A stretch of 64,000 bases of DNA from Spiroplasma_E ixodetis_B (lineage in GTDB: Bacteria > Bacillota_I > Bacilli_A > Mycoplasmatales > VBWQ01), in NCBI RefSeq assembly GCF_040369795.1, contig NZ_AP028955.1:496001-560000 (forward strand). The letters are read 5' to 3'. A program made the translations under genes and the position numbers. Numbering within the stretch: the stretch's first letter is position 1; each line of letters starts with the position of its first letter. This document shows, piece by piece, positions 1-10,974 of this stretch. Under the pieces are notes generated by a model. The model was not told the origin of the DNA and made no database searches. It worked only from the letters and a program-made list of their open reading frames with translations.

Positions 1-404
1 ACCTGTACAATCGCGAAATTATTGGACATAGTGTAGGTACTAAAAAAGATTCGTCATTATTATATCAAACATTTATGTGCTCAAATCGTTGTTTAAAAGA
101 TATTCAAATATTTCATAGCGATCGCGGTAATGAATTTAATAATAAAACTATTGATAAACTTTTATTAGCATTCAATATTACCCGCTCTTTAAGCAAAAAA
201 GGTTGTCCTTATGATAACGCTGTTGCTGAAGCAACTTTCAAAACAGAATTTATTAATGATAAAAATTTTACATCATTAATCAAATTAAAATTATAATTAT
301 TTGATTATATCAATTGATACAACAACATAAGAATCCACAGCACTCTAAACTACTTAACTCCCATAAAACATCAAGCACAAATGTCTACCGAAAAACAGTC
401 CTAA
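1..404 (+). pseudogene. IS3-family transposase OrfB, C-terminal fragment
   Basis: This is the integrase-core (rve, DDE) half of an IS3-family OrfB, entering from outside the window. It matches the copies at 10219-10795 and 62340-63197. A visible stretch reads FHSDRGNEFNN, carrying the second catalytic Asp. A TAA at 294-296 interrupts the frame, but the downstream codons up to TAA 402-404 still encode the OrfB C-terminus (ending in MSTEKQS), so it is a nonsense-inactivated copy. It also lacks 9 bases (a TTCAAAACT unit) present in the other two copies. The IS end (TTGCCATT) lies at about 411-418 and abuts an IS630 remnant. Confidence 0.85.
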
Positions 405-420
405 AAAAGATTGCCATTCC

Positions 421-861
421 AAATTTAATAAATATGGTTGATCTGAAGAAGGTAAAAGATTATTTGATAATAAACCCGCATATAAAATAAAAATAATGAG
501 TATAATTGGTTCACTAAATAAAGGTAAATTAAAAGCCCTATGAGCATTTGAAGGACATTGCAACAGTAAAATTTTTGAATCATATGTAAAAAATATACTA
601 ATTCCAGTATTAAAGCGTGGACAAATTATAGTTTTAGATAATACAACGTTTCATAAATCTAAATTAACACAACAATTAATTGAAAATGCTGGATGAAAAC
701 TATTATTTCTTCCACCATATTCTCCTAATTTAAATCCAGTTGAACATTTTTGATTTGCTATAAAACATAATATAAGAAAAATATTACCAAATTATTGACC
801 AAATATTAAAAAAGCTATTGATTTTGTTTTTCAATATATGAGTAAACATTACTTTAGTTAA
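421..861 (+). pseudogene. IS630-family transposase, C-terminal half
   Basis: The frame encodes the C-terminal half of the IS630 transposase seen complete at 34636-35523. It starts after the first catalytic Asp and retains the second (IVLDNTTFHKS) and the Glu of NPVEHFW. TGA codons are read as Trp. The N-terminal half is missing where the IS3 end abuts. The IS630 terminal repeat (CATTACTTTAGTTA) closes the element at about 861. Confidence 0.85.
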
Positions 862-902
862 CTATATATTACTCAACTTTTAGACTTATCACCACTCACT
901 AG

Positions 903-1307
903 AATATTCTTATTAAAAATAATGACTATCCAAGTGGAATGTTTGCAGTAAGGGACAGAAAAACAACAACAGAAAAAAAATATAACATTATAGCTGAACA
1001 AGTAATATTAGATTATATGCGTAATTTGTTTCAAGCGGCTTATAATCAAGCCAGTATTAATAAAACCTTATTATGACTCTGTAATGCTTTAAACAATGTT
1101 ACTATTCCAAATTTAACAAATTCATTTAAAGAATATTTAGAAAAATGCAGAATAGAAGCAATTTTAGTAGGTGATCAATTTTTAAACTACAAAATGAATT
1201 ATCCAATAACAATAAAGGTAATGATTGAAGGCAAAGTTGTTGATGTAACTTCAAGTGAAACTTTTGAATATACTGTCAAAATCGCTGATTTTAATAATAA
1301 TGATTAG
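903..1307 (+). pseudogene. Orphan 3' gene fragment of unknown function
   Basis: An open frame of 134 codons (one TGA read as Trp) begins just after an IS630 end and runs to TAG at 1305-1307. It has no ribosome binding site at its 5' side; the first ATG is at 939. The product is mixed hydrophilic and hydrophobic without a transmembrane helix, contains ITIKVMIEGKVVDV near its end and finishes in IADFNNND. I do not recognise it. It looks like the C-terminal part of a larger protein, perhaps a surface or phage protein, cut by the IS630. From 1308 to 1396 I see only AT-rich sequence. Confidence 0.45.
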
Positions 1308-1396
1308 ATTCATTAATTAACTAAATAAAAATACATAAGTTCTAATAAATATTTATCAAAAATGAAGTTATTGTTATTTTACTTTTTAGAAAATTT

Positions 1397-1670
1397 AAAA
1401 ATATAATAATTCCGGTATTGAAGCGCGGACAAATTATAGTTTTAGATAATGCAACGTTTCATAAATCTAAATTAACACAACAATTAATTGAAAATGTTGG
1501 ATGCAAACTATTATTTCTTCCACCATATTATCCTAATTTAAATCCAATTGAACATTTTTGATTTGCTATAAAACATAATATAAGAAAAATATTACCAAAT
1601 TATTGACCAAATATTAAAAAAAGCGATTGATTTTGTTTTTCAAGATATGAGTAAACATTACTTTAGTTAG
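1397..1670 (+). pseudogene. IS630-family transposase, 3' fragment with frameshift
   Basis: A second IS630 3' fragment covers the last 90 or so codons of the transposase, from the residues before PVLKRGQIIVLDN to the stop. An extra A in the run near 1614-1621 shifts the frame relative to the intact copy at 34636-35523. The IS630 end repeat closes it at 1670. It is non-functional and abuts unrelated AT-rich sequence on the left. Confidence 0.82.
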
Positions 1671-1739
1671 TTATATTATACTCTCTTATTACTTTTAATG
1701 TACCAAAAAAATACTCAGTCCTAGGTTCTTTAAATCATT

Positions 1740-2774
1740 AGACATATTCCGTAAATAAATTTAATCAATTGTCAATAATAATATTTATAAATTTTTTAGT
1801 GTTAATAATTATAGAAGTTAATATTTTTAAAAAAATACTTTAAAAATAAATTTATATTTCAAACACAAAAATTGTTAATATTATTTTTATATTAACTTGA
1901 TAAAAATTTAAATTTTTAAAAAAATATTAAAAATATTTTTTTATTTTAATGGTTTTGTTTTATTAAAAATTTCACAAAGTAAGTTAAATCTTAAGTACAT
2001 AAGTCTAAATATACTTTTTCTACATTTATTTATTAAAATTTTGAATCTTTTTAATCAAGCAAAAACATGTTCAACTTTAATTCTAATTTTTGAAATAATT
2101 TTATTGTAGATTTTTCTTGTTTAGTTAATTTTTTATTTTTAGTTTTTTTAATTGGTAATATAGTATTTTTATAAATATTTTGTATTCCTTTATATCCCAA
2201 ATCGCCAATAATTATTGTTTTTTCTGAAAATTCAACTTTTACCAGAAAAATATTCTAACTGTAGTTTTTTGTAGTTGGTCTTTCAATTTCAATTTCAGTT
2301 GAATCAATTAAATAAAATTGAAATTCATTTAAATCTTCTTGTTTTTTCTCAATTTTTGATTTATATTTTGTTTTTAAAAACTGATAATCTTTGTCATCAC
2401 TAAGTTTATTTTCTACTCAAGTAATATTTCGAAAACAACTTGATGCACTCATTTTAAATTTAATACTCATTTGGAAAAAAGTATAATATTCTTTTCAGTA
2501 TACTAAAGTCATCATCAATCTTTCTTCAACTGAAAGTTTATATTTTCTACCTTTAGTTTTTTTTAAATTTTCTATTTCAATTAATTTTGTTAACATTTCA
2601 TCAAAATGAAAACGTTTTATACCAAAATATCTATAAAATTGTTCATTTTTTAATTTTTTTAAATTTTCAAAATTCATTTTTATAAACACCTTATTAATTT
2701 ATTAATAAATAAATTATAAAATAAATTTTAAATTATTAATTGACTTTTAAAAAATTTATTTACGGAATATGTCT
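1740..2774 (-). mobile_element. IS5-like element, copy A (internally deleted)
   Basis: The element is bounded by inverted ends AGACATATTCCGTAAATAAA and the matching ACGGAATATGTCT, flanked by a 3-bp target duplication ATT (1737-1739 and 2775-2777). It is 1035 bp against 1152 bp for the full copies: 117 bp of the transposase between two TTCAA repeats near 2235 has been lost. The family assignment rests on the DDE transposase and the 3-bp duplication, which fits the ISL2-type groups of IS5. Confidence 0.85.
1941..2677 (-). pseudogene. IS5-like transposase, copy A
   Basis: The reading frame starts at ATG 2677 (MNFENLKKLKNEQFYRYFG) and has the same two-frame organisation as copy D at 29193-30046. 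The slip site is altered to ACTACAAAAAAC but keeps A_AAA_AAC. The deletion near 2235 removes residues before and around the second catalytic Asp region, so no active protein is expected. Confidence 0.8.
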
Positions 2775-2877
2775 ATTGATGTTTACTCCTATTTTTGATA
2801 TAAATAATTTGTATTTAAAATAATACAAATTATTATTGAAAATAAAAGAATATTATTCTTAAATATTTGGTAGTTTT

Positions 2878-2910
2878 AAGAACTTTATTCACTAAAATAA
2901 AGTTCTTTTG
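2878..2910 (+). terminator. Perfect 12-bp hairpin upstream of mgtA
   Basis: AAGAACTTTATT (2878-2889) and AATAAAGTTCTT (2896-2907) form a perfect stem with loop CACTAA, followed by TT then G. It looks like a short intrinsic terminator or attenuator. A TTGATT at 2908-2913 follows at once, so the mgtA promoter may sit immediately downstream, but I could not place a convincing -10. The rest of 2775-2958 is plain AT-rich spacer. Confidence 0.4.
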
Positions 2911-2958
2911 ATTTTAGTATACAATTAAATTATACGTTTGAAGAAAGGTTGGTTGATA

Positions 2959-5682
2959 ATGCAATTTTTTAAAAAGAAGCATATAGAACAAAAAACAACA
3001 ACCATGTTTAAACAATTTTCGCAACTATCGAAAGAAGAAGTTATCCAACAATTAGATGGTAGTATGTACGGATTAAAAAAGGAAGAAGTAGAGGACAGAC
3101 TTAAAAAATATGGTAAAAACGTTTTTTCTCATAAACGATTTGTTTGATACAAAAAATTAATGCACAATATTTTTAATCCTTTTATTATTGTTTTAATGAT
3201 AATAGTTATCTATAATTTTATTAGTTACAGTATTATTGATACTAATACTGATAAAAATGTTGATTTGTACAGCGCTATTATTGTTTTAGTAATGATTATT
3301 TTGAGTGTTTTTATATCTTACTTTCAAGATTATCGTTCCTATAAATCTTCAGAAAAATTACGACAATTAATTGAAACAACAGCCAGTGTTTTTCGATTTA
3401 GTAATAAAAATAAAAAAATTGATTTTAATGATTTAAATAGTGTTGCCAATTTTACAAAAGAAGTATTAATTGAAAATTTAGTACCAGGTGATATTACTTT
3501 CTTATCTTCTGGTGATATGATTCCTGCTGATGTTCGAATTTTAGTTTCGACCGATCTATTTATTAATCAATCTGCACTAACTGGTGAAACATTTCCTGTT
3601 GAAAAACACGCTATTAATACTAAAGATGATAATAAAAAAAGTAGTATCCTAGAATTAGAAAACATATGTTTTATGGGCACTAGTATTGTTTCAGGTGGCG
3701 CTATTGCTATTGTTATTGCATCAGGTGTTAATACTTATTTTGGATCAATCGCTAGTGCAGTAACTAGTAAACGTCCTGTTACTAGTTTTAGTAAAGGTAT
3801 TAAAAAAGTTACTTACATTCTTATTGGTTTTATGTGTGTAATGGTACCATTAATATTTATTGTTAATGTAATTACTAAAAATAATATTTTAACAGCGTTA
3901 ATATTTTCAATATCAGTCGCTGTTGGTATTACCCCTGAAATGCTACCAATGATTGTTAGTGCTAACTTAGCAAAAGGTGCAATTAGATTATCACATAAAA
4001 AAGTAATTGTTAAAAATTTAACTAGTATTCAAAGTTTTGGCGCAATGGATGTTTTATGCACTGATAAAACTGGTACTTTAACTGAGGATAGAATTGAGTT
4101 GGTTAAACACTTAGATCCAGAAGGTGTTGAATCAAACAAAGTTTTAGAAATGGCATATTTAAATAGTTCTTTACAAACTGGATTAAAAAATAATATTGAT
4201 AAAACAATTGTCCAACACATTAAAGCTCATCATAATAAAATAGTTGAAATGCCCTATCGTAAAATTGATGAAATACCTTTTGATTTTATAAGAAGGCGAA
4301 TGTCAATAGTAGTTTCAAAAGATAAAATTAATAATACTTTAATTTGCAAAGGAGCAGTAGAAGAAATATTAAAAATTTGTACTAAAGTTGAAATTAGAGG
4401 GAAAGTAATTGCCTTAACTGATAAAATTAAAGAAAATGTTTTAAAATTAAGTACGGAATTAAATAATGATGGTTTACGAGTAATTGCAATTGGTTATCAA
4501 GATTTTGCTAGTGACAAAACAATTTTTAAAATAGAAGATGAATCTAATTTAGTTTTATTAGGATATATAGGTTTTTTAGATGTACCTAAACCTAGTGCTA
4601 TTAAAGCAATAACAACTCTTAATCAACACGGAATTGATGTTAAAATTTTGACTGGTGATAATGAAATTGTTACTAAAGCAATTTGTAAAAAGGTGGGTTT
4701 AGAACCAGGAATTCCTTTATTAGGTAGTGACATTGAAGATATGGATGATCAACATTTACAAGCATTAGTAAATAAAACTACTATTTTTGCGAAAATGGAC
4801 CCATTACAAAAATCAAGAATTATTGATATTTTAAAGTTAAATAGTCACACTGTTGGCTTTTTAGGTGATGGTATTAATGATGCTGTTGCTTTGCATCACG
4901 CTGATGTCGGAATATCTGTTAATAGTGCTACTGATATTGCCAAAGAAGCATCTGATATTATTTTATTAGAAAAAGATTTAGATATTTTAGAGCAAGGAGT
5001 GATCAGCGGTAGAAATACTTTTGGTAATATTTTAAAATATATTAAAATTACTATTTCTTCTAATTTTGGTAATTCATTAAGTATTTTAATTGCTTCAATT
5101 TGATTACCTTTTTTACCAATGATGGCAATTCAAATTTTACTACAAAATTTATTATATGATATTTCTCAATTAGCAATTCCTTGAGATAGGGTTGATGAAG
5201 ACTTTATTAAAAAACCACAAAAATGAAATGCAAAAAGCATTTTACCTTTTGCATTCTGGAATGGACCGCTAAGTTCAATATTTGATATAACCACCTTTTT
5301 ATTTTTAGGATACGGTTTACATATCTTTGCCAATTTTGCTAATGTAGATCCTAATAATGCTGCTGGCATATATCAACAATCATTATTTCATACTGGATGA
5401 TTTATTTTAGGAGTTACTTCACAAACATTAATTGTACAATTATTACGAACTTCTAAGGTACCTTTTATTCAAAGTATGCCATCTCATCAGCTATTTTTAA
5501 CAACAATTATAATTACTATTATTGGCATTAGTATTCCATATACACAATTAGGAGCTACTATTGGTTTAACACCAATTACTTTAATTTTTTATGCTTATTT
5601 AGCTGGCGTTGTCATTGTTTATTTCATTGCTAGTCAATTATTAAAAATGATATATATAAAGGTTAATAAACGCTGATTGTAA
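2959..5682 (+). CDS. mgtA: Magnesium-translocating P-type ATPase MgtA
   Basis: This is a P3B-type ATPase of 907 residues, the usual length for MgtA, that imports Mg2+ using ATP. The actuator motif TGET lies in ALTGETFP, the phosphorylation site DKTGTLTED is at about residue 369, and the hinge GDGINDA is at about 636. Hydrophobic segments flank these, with a C-terminal six-helix block. I chose ATG 2959 over the TTG at 2938 because AGAAAGG sits 10 bases before it. The frame contains many TGA (Trp) codons. It stands alone between IS debris and the ankyrin pseudogene and looks intact. Confidence 0.95.
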
Positions 5683-5781
5683 ACTAAATTTTAATTTTAA
5701 GATAAATGTATTGGATTTTTTTAAAAATTATGATACAAATAAGTGTAAAAATAAAGAAATTTTTTGTATTACTGTAAAAGT

Positions 5782-7011
5782 ATGCTAACATTAAATTACC
5801 TTATTGATCAATTTCAAAAGAAAAAAATTCAATTTTCTATTATTGAAGATTTTATGAATAATCCAAACATTAGTGATGAGAAAGTTATTGGTTTAGATAA
5901 TAACAACAGAAATGCCCTTCATAATAGTTTTTTATTAGATTTAGATGAAGGATCATAAATAGAAGATGAATATAACTATGATCCACACGAGGAAGGTTGA
6001 AAAACTTCAAGTGAATTAATAGAATTTACAACTAATAAAATAAAACTTATTAATTGATTAATAAATTTTAAAAAAAATGATAAAAATTTTTTAAATCAAC
6101 AAGATATTGAAGGAAATTCACCTTTACATTTAGCAATTATGAAACAATATATTGTAGACTGAAAACTTGGAGGAGAGTTTAAAAATATAGCAAAGCAACT
6201 AATTAATAATTCACAAGTTAATCCCAATTTAGTAAATTTGCAAAATGAAACTCCATTTTGCAAATTATTAATATAAGAAATTAATAAAGCTGATGCATAT
6301 CCGACAAATAAAGAAATTCGTGAATTAGTTAATGATTTTCAAAATAATTCTCATTTTAATATTAATAGTGTTAATAATAAAAATCAAAATCTTTTACATA
6401 TTATTGCTAAATAAGGTAATAAAACTGATTTTAGAATTAATTTTGCCATCACCAAAAAAACTAATTTTTATCAAATAGATGATAATGGTAATATACCTTA
6501 TGAAATAGCAATCCTAAACAACAATTTTGATATGTTAGAAATAATAGAAAATTGCAAATATTTTAATATTAATACACCTATTGATGAGTATAATAACACT
6601 ACATTACATAGAACAATTAGAAGTAATAATAAAAAAATTATAAGAACACTATTATTAAAAAATGAAAATGGTGATTTAGAAATTAATTTTGATATTAAAA
6701 ATAAAAATAATGAAAAACCTTTTAAATTTGAAGATATGATAATTGATTGATTACATCAATTACCAAGAAATCAAATTCAAATGATGATTATTGATTTTTT
6801 AATAACAAATGAATGTAATTATAATAATTATATAACTAGAGAAGGATTAACTTGATGAACTTTAGTTATTAAATATAACTTAAAAGAAGTTACTAATTAT
6901 TTGGTTAATAGTGTATTAACTGATATTAAAAAAATAGATAGTAATCCTTTTAAAAATAAAAATTATCTTTTTGATAATGAGATAAAAGAAGAAGTAGATA
7001 GAGCTACTTAT
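5782..7011 (+). pseudogene. Ankyrin-repeat protein, decayed
   Basis: A single frame of about 410 codons is interrupted by three TAA stops (5956-5958, 6274-6276, 6412-6414) with no other damage. Ankyrin-like units are visible: DIEGNSPLHLAI, NKNQNLLHIIA, DDNGNIPYEIAI and DEYNNTTLHRTI, each followed by a helix pair. Ankyrin proteins are common secreted or host-interaction factors in endosymbionts, but no signal peptide is visible here. The first usable ATG is 5782, with no good ribosome binding site; a TTG at 5764 is possible. The 3' end runs in frame into the IS3 OrfA remnant, so the true C-terminus is lost. Confidence 0.7.
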
Positions 7012-7170
7012 AATTGAATTAAGCAATTTACTAATTCAGGCAGTTTTAAAACCAAAGATAACCGTTCTGTTGAAGAAAATGAATTAATTAAATTAAGAAA
7101 AGAATTAAAACAATTAAGAATGGAAAATGATATTTTAAAGCAAGCAGCACTAATAATAGGCAGAAAATAG
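7012..7170 (+). pseudogene. IS3-family OrfA, C-terminal part
   Basis: The frame encodes WIKQFTNSGSF and then a Leu/Lys-rich coiled coil (ENELIKLRKELKQLRMENDI) ending IIGRK-TAG, typical of the HTH plus leucine-zipper OrfA of IS3 elements. Its N-terminal helix-turn-helix is missing and the upstream ankyrin frame continues directly into it. A T_TTA_AAG heptamer at 7134-7140 lies where OrfB opens in the -1 frame, the usual place for OrfAB frameshifting in this family. Confidence 0.8.
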
Positions 7171-7894
7171 AAATTATTACTAAAAATAAAGTTAAATATA
7201 AAATTCGTACAATGTTTCGTTTTTTAAAAATCTCTAAATCAACATATTATTTTAATTTCAAGAAAAAAGAAGATAAAATCCAAAATAATATGTATGATGA
7301 AGCTGTTATTAGTGCTTTTAAAGAAAATAAAGAAGCTTATGGAACAAGAAGATTAAAAGTTGTTCTAAAAGAAAAGAAAATTAATTTATCAAGACGAAAA
7401 ATTAAAAAAATTATGAATAAACATAATTTAATATCAAAATAGGTAATGTTTAGTATTCTGTGCAACTTACAAAAATAACTATGTTTAATTAATTCTAGTA
7501 AATAAAATTAAATAACTAGAAAGAGTGAGTTACGTATGTCTAAAAAACAAAATATTAATAATAATGCTCCAATATCAAAAGCAGTAGATTTATTATTAGA
7601 AAATACTGAAGATTTAACAACAGTTTTTAAAGAGGGAGGTTTATATAAAGAATTAACAAAAAGATTAGTTGAAAAAATGTTGAATTCTGAAATGCAAAAT
7701 TATTTAGGATATGAAAAAAATCAAAATAATAATAGTGATAATGCTCGCAATGGTATAAATTCAAAAAAATTAATAACCCAACAAGGTAAAATTGAGATTA
7801 ATGTACCACGAGATCGTAATAGTAATTTTGAGACAGTAATAGTTGCGAAAAGACAAAGAAGATTTGATGGTTTTGATCAACAAGTTCTTTCATT

Positions 7895-9044
7895 AGACAT
7901 ATTCCGTAAATAAATTTAATCAATTGTCAATAATAATATTTATAAATTTTTTAGTGTTAATAATTATAGAAGTTAATATTTTTAAAAAATACTTTAAAAA
8001 TAAATTTATATTTCAAAGACAAAAATTGTTAATATTGTTTTTATATTAACTTGATAAAAATTTAAATTTTTAAAAAAATATTAAAAATATTTTTTTATTT
8101 TAATGGTTTTGTTTTATTAAAAATTTCACAAAGTAAGTTAAATCTTAAGTACATAAGTCTAAATATACTTTTTCTACATTTATTTATTAAAATTTTGAAT
8201 CTTTTTAATCAAGCAAAAACATGTTCAACTTTAATTCTAATTTTTGAAATAATTTTGTTGTAGATTTTTTCTTGTTTAGTTAATTTTTATTTTTATTTTT
8301 TTAATTGGTAATATAGTATTTTTATAAATATTTTGTATTCCTTGATATCCCAAATCACCAATAATTATTGTTTTTTCTGAAAATTCAAGATTTGAATTTT
8401 TTAATATTTGAAAATCATGTACTTTTCCATTATCAGCAAAAATATCAACAATTTTTTTATTAAAAAAGTCATATATAATTGGAAATTTTATAGAAAACAT
8501 TCAACTTTTACCAGAAAAATATTCTAACTGTAGTTTTTTTTAGTTGGTCTTTCAATTTCAATTTCAGTTGAATAAATTAAATAAAATTGAAATTCATTTA
8601 AATCTTCTTGTTTTTTCTCAATTTTTGATTTATATTTTGTTTTTAAAAACTGATAATCTTTGTCATCACTAAGTTTATTTTCTACTCAAGTAATATTTTG
8701 AAAACAACTTGATGCACTCATTTTATATTTAATACTCATTTGGAAAAAAAGTATAATATTCTTTTCAGTATACTAAAGTCATCATCAATCTTTCTTCAAC
8801 TGAAAGTTTATATTTTCTACCTTTAGTTTTTTTTAAATTTTCTATTTCAATTAATTTTGTTAACATTTCATCAAAATGAAAACGTTTTATACCAAAATAT
8901 CTATAAAATTGTTCATTTTTTAATTTTTTTAATTTTTCAAAATTCATTTTTATCAACACCTTATTAATTTATTAATAAAGAAATTATAAAATAAATTTTA
9001 AATTATTAATTGACTTTTAAAAAAATTATTTACGGAATATGTCT
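7895..9044 (-). mobile_element. IS5-like element, copy B
   Basis: The copy is 1150 bp with both inverted ends present. The flanking triplets differ (ATT on the left, AAA on the right), unlike the matched 3-bp duplications of copies A, C, D and E. This supports recombination between two IS-interrupted IS256 copies. Confidence 0.85.
8095..8947 (-). pseudogene. IS5-like transposase, copy B
   Basis: The start is ATG 8947 (MNFEKLKKL). The first catalytic Asp (LIDSTEIE in other copies) is changed to Tyr (LIYSTEIE), and the downstream frame is shifted by missing bases near 8286-8300. It should be dead. Confidence 0.78.
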
Positions 9045-10813
9045 AAAGAATTAACAAAAAGATTAGTTGAAAAAATGTTGAATTCTGAAATGCAAAATTA
9101 TTTAGGATATGAAAAAAATCAACATAATAATAGTGATAATGCTCGCAATGGTATAAGTTCAAAAAAATTAATAACTCAACAAGGTAAAATTGAGATTAAT
9201 GTACCACGAGATCGTAATAGTAATTTTGAGCCAGTAATAGTTGCAAAAAGACAAAGAATATTTGATGGTTTTGATCAACAAGTTCTTTCGTTATATGCCA
9301 AAGGCATGACTTTATCAGATATTAGAATGCAGTTACAAGAGTTATATCATGGTGCTGATATTAGTGAAAGTGTTATTAGCCAAATTACTGATGATGTTAT
9401 TGATGATGTTAAAGCATGACAAAATCGGCCATTAGAAAGTGTTTATCCGATTGTTTATTTTGATTGTATAGTAGTTAAAGTACGACAAGATAAACGCATT
9501 ATTAACAAATCAGTTTATATAGAACTAGGATTTGATTTAGAAGGTAAAAAAGATATTTTAGGTTTATTAATTAGTGAAAATGAAGGTTCTAAGTTTTGAT
9601 TATCTAATTTCACAGAAATGAAAAATCGAGGCTTAAATGATATTCTTATTGCTTGTAGTGACAATTTAACAGGAATGTCAGAAGCAATACAATCAGTTTA
9701 TCCTAAAACCGAACATCAATTATGCATAGTTCATCAAATTAGAAATAGTTTAAAATATGTTTCATACAAACATAGAAAATCACTAGTTACAGATTTAAAA
9801 CCAATTTATAGTGCATGTATTGAAGAACAAGCAATGCAAGTTTTAGAATCTTTTGAAAGTAAATGAAATAAACAATATCCTCAAATTGCTAAATCATGAT
9901 ATAAAAATTGAGATAATTTAATGGTTTTTATTAGTTATCATGCAGAAATCAAAAGAGTGATTTATACAACAAATGCTATTGAATCTGTTAATAGTCAATT
10001 AAGAAAAGTTATTAGAAATAAAAAAGTTTTTCCAAATGATATGGCAGTTTTTAAAATATTTTACTTAGCAATTGAAAATATAACAAAAAACGAACAATGC
10101 CCATTCAAAATTGAAATACAGCAATTGCTCATTTTATGATAAAATTTGAAGATAGAATTAATCTAAACTAGTAACTTTGTAAAAAGATACACAGATTTTT
10201 AAAAAGCCTCTCAAAATACATTAAATTATCATACAAAAATTATCATAATAAAGTCAATGATAGTCAAATTACTAATCTTGTTAATAGAGAATTTAATAAT
10301 AGGCTTAAAAATGAAGTTATTGTTAGTGATTTAACTTATGTTCAAGTTAATGGTAAATGAAACTATATTTGCTTATTAATCGACCTGTACAATCGCGAAA
10401 TTATTGAACATAGTGTAGGTACTAAAAAAGATGCATCATTAGTATATCAAGCATTTATGTGATCAAATCGTTGTTTAAAAAATATTCAAATATTTCATAG
10501 CGATCGCGGTAATGAATTTAATAATAAAACTATTGATAAACTTTTATTAGCCTTCAATATTACCCGCTCTTTAAGCAAAAAAGGTTGTCCTTATGATAAC
10601 GCTGTTGCTGAAGCAACTTTCAAAACTTTCAAAACAGAATTTATTAATGATAAAAATTTTACATCATTAATCCAATTAAAATTAGAATTATTTGATTATA
10701 TCAATTGACACAACAACATAAGAATCAACAGCACTCTAAACTACTTAACCCCCATAAAACACCAAGCACAAATGTCTACCAAAAAACAGTCCTAAAAAAG
10801 GTTGCCATTCCAT

Positions 10814-10942
10814 ACTATTAATGAATCTAATAATTTAGTAAATACTGTACCATTACCATCCAAATCAACTCCAAAATTTAAATTTTTCTTAATTGATAAT
10901 GAATTTTATATTTTTCTTTATAATTTATATGATACGATGTAA
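10814..10942 (+). other. Short open 3' fragment overlapping the ychF leader
   Basis: Directly after the IS3 end an open frame of about 42 codons (TINESNNLVNTV to NLYDTM) runs to a stop near 10940. It may be the tail of a gene truncated by the IS3, possibly the ankyrin gene, or chance. The same stretch must hold the ychF promoter: TATAAT at 10919-10924 is a plausible -10, with TTGATA at 10893-10898 rather far upstream. Confidence 0.25.
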
Positions 10943-10974
10943 TCATATAAATAAAAGAAACAGGTGTATATTAT

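Larger units (their letters stand above)
7536..10171 (+). pseudogene. IS256-family (Mutator) transposase, split
   Basis: The left part (7536-7894) encodes residues 1 to about 120, from MSKKQNINNN to QQVLSL. The right part starts at KELTKRLVEKML (about residue 36) and continues to TAG 10169-10171. It has the DDE residues in VYFDCIVVKV, CSDNLTGMS and TTNAIESVNSQ. A lost A near 10090 shifts the last 25 codons. It is inactive because of the insertion, the duplicated segment and the frameshift. Confidence 0.83.
7442..10210 (+). mobile_element. IS256-family element, copy 1 (interrupted, rearranged)
   Basis: The left end is GGTAATGTTTAGTATTCTG and the right end AAAAAGCCTC, with a matching 8-bp target duplication TCAAAATA in the IS3 host. 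An IS5-like copy (7895-9044) lies inside. The two IS256 flanks of that inner copy overlap in content by roughly 86 codons, so the inner junctions did not come from one simple insertion. Confidence 0.85.
7177..10795 (+). pseudogene. IS3-family OrfB, split by IS256
   Basis: OrfB begins as IEIITKNKVKYKIRTM and its first 90 codons run to 7441. The remainder resumes at 10211-10219 and ends at TAA 10793-10795, before the IS3 end TTGCCATT near 10801-10811. An IS256 element (7442-10210) sits in between, flanked by the 8-bp duplication TCAAAATA (7434-7441 and 10211-10218). The right part carries the DDE segments FHSDRGNEFNN and an NAVAEATFKTFKTEF segment with the catalytic Glu. Removing the IS256 would restore one nearly complete OrfB. 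Confidence 0.82.

Noticed and set aside
354..563. Minus-strand open frame
   Set aside because: It is the antisense of the IS630 transposase fragment and has no ribosome binding site.
2775..2958. M-box Mg2+ riboswitch upstream of mgtA
   Set aside because: The leader is too short and only one simple hairpin is visible; the M-box needs a far larger conserved fold.
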